Below, in pieces: positions 32,067 to 32,780 of a stretch of 32,780 nucleotides of DNA. Both the position numbers and the translations under genes were made by a program. Each line of letters begins with the position of its first letter. Position 1 is the first letter of the stretch. The notes beneath the pieces are model-generated. The model did not search any database. It was not told where the DNA came from and was given only the letters and a program-made list of their open reading frames with translations. Source of the stretch: PHET01 sp038202795 (GTDB lineage Bacteria > Actinomycetota > Coriobacteriia > Anaerosomatales > PHET01); assembly GCA_038202795.1 (NCBI GenBank), contig JBBREQ010000018.1, positions 1 to 32,780 of the forward strand, given 5' to 3'.

Positions 32067-32780
32067 GTGGCACGTTCCATCAAGGCGCGCGCGTGGACTG
32101 TCACGCTGGCCGGTCTGGGAATCAACTTGGCGCTCGGCGTTCTCTACTCGTGGAGCGTCATCGCCAAGACGCTGACCAAGCCGCTTGCCGAGGGCGGCTG
32201 GGGCTGGAGTACCGGACAGGCATCACTGCCGTATGCGATTGCGGTGGGCGTGTTTGCTATCGCAATGGTGTTTGCCGGTCGCGCCCAGGACCGCTTCGGT
32301 CCGCGCATCGTCGCGACTATTGGTGGAGCCCTGTGTGGTATCGGGATGATTGTCTCGAGCTTCGCCGCCCCGGACAACGCGCTCCCCATCACTGCTGGAT
32401 TCGGTGTGCTCACGGGTATCGGCATCGGCTTGGGCTATGCGGCCGCCACCCCGGCTGCGGTGAAGTGGTTCCCGCCCAGCCGCAAGGGGCTTATCACCGG
32501 GCTCGTGGTTGCGGGCTTCGGGCTCGCGAGCGTCTACATCGCGCCGCTCACCACCTGGCTTCTGCACACGCAACTGGTGCCTGGCACCTTCCGCATTCTG
32601 GGGGCCGCATTTTTGGTGGTGACGGTGGGCCTCGCGCAGCTCCTGCGCAACCCGCCCGTTGGATACACCCCAGCCGAGCAGAACGCAGCAACCGCCGACT
32701 CGCCTGACGCTCCGGCCGCCGTGCGCACTGACTACGAGTGGACCGAGATGGTCCGCACGCGCCAGTTCGTGCTCCTCTGG
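32067..32780 (+). CDS. MFS transporter, OFA (oxalate/formate antiporter) type, 3' end outside window
   Basis: The first 238 residues are visible from GTG 32067 (GGAGG 8 bases upstream), and the gene runs off the window. The start TLAGLGINLALGVLYSWSV is characteristic of the oxalate:formate antiporter family. Helices 2-6 follow: VGVFAIAMVFAGRAQDRFGPR (the MFS loop 2-3 motif), IGIGLGYAAATPAAVKWFP, GLITGLVVAGFGLASV. The inter-domain loop (PAEQNAATADSPDAPAA) then leads toward the C-terminal half. Family members exchange small organic acids such as oxalate, formate or lactate; the substrate is unknown. Confidence 0.88.
   Translation, partial: MARSIKARAWTVTLAGLGINLALGVLYSWSVIAKTLTKPLAEGGWGWSTGQASLPYAIAVGVFAIAMVFAGRAQDRFGPRIVATIGGALCGIGMIVSSFAAPDNALPITAGFGVLTGIGIGLGYAAATPAAVKWFPPSRKGLITGLVVAGFGLASVYIAPLTTWLLHTQLVPGTFRILGAAFLVVTVGLAQLLRNPPVGYTPAEQNAATADSPDAPAAVRTDYEWTEMVRTRQFVLLW

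Overview
The window is GC-rich, densely packed DNA that looks like a chromosome segment of an anaerobic or microaerophilic actinobacterium. The strongest pointers are the dnaK-grpE-dnaJ-hspR-clpB heat-shock cluster with a MerR-type HspR repressor (an actinobacterial arrangement, with no CIRCE element visible), frequent GTG starts, promoters that sit directly on start codons, and hydrogenase maturation genes. A Coriobacteriia-type lineage would fit, but this is an inference from gene content only.

Layout. 1-4956 (+ strand): end of a DsbA-like oxidoreductase, a GT-A glycosyltransferase, a TauE/SafE permease, a two-lobed GNAT acetyltransferase, an orphan LytTR response regulator and a YfcE-type phosphodiesterase. 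4982-7658 (-): glucose-6-phosphate isomerase and an EamA permease. 7689-13648 (-): a zinc-ribbon/HEPN-like protein, then hypF, hypC, hypD and hypE for NiFe hydrogenase maturation, then a YjdM-like protein. hypF is cut by one in-frame TAA inside a palindromic insertion. 13715-16391 (-): a PIN-TM-TPR fusion, trxB, trxA and a small helical protein, ended by a clear intrinsic terminator. 16495-18507 (-): a large secreted, membrane-anchored protein, divergent from lon (+). 21056-22563 (+): an NAD-dependent epimerase and a uracil-DNA-glycosylase-like protein. 22625-22813 (-): a 2[4Fe-4S] ferredoxin. 23129-30086 (+): dnaK, grpE, dnaJ, hspR, clpB. 30104-30507 (-): a HicBA toxin-antitoxin pair. 30801-32780: an N-terminal remnant of a Tes-like radical SAM enzyme, an unrecognised 199-aa protein, a 47-aa membrane protein (-) and the start of an OFA-type MFS transporter.

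The chaperones (DnaK/DnaJ/GrpE, ClpB), the protease Lon and the thioredoxin pair form a protein-quality and redox block. The Hyp proteins build the Fe(CN)2CO centre of a hydrogenase whose structural genes, and hypA/hypB, are not in the window.

The most unusual signal is a pair of long perfect palindromes inside coding sequence: a 19-bp-arm element in hypF and a 22-bp-arm element in the grpE N-terminus. Their flanks and arms resemble each other, and their differences are compensated so that both stems stay perfect. Both keep the reading frame across the insertion, like the Rickettsia palindromic elements, although the hypF copy carries a stop codon. They may belong to a family of in-frame mobile palindromes. 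Structured inverted repeats also precede clpB and the MFS gene.
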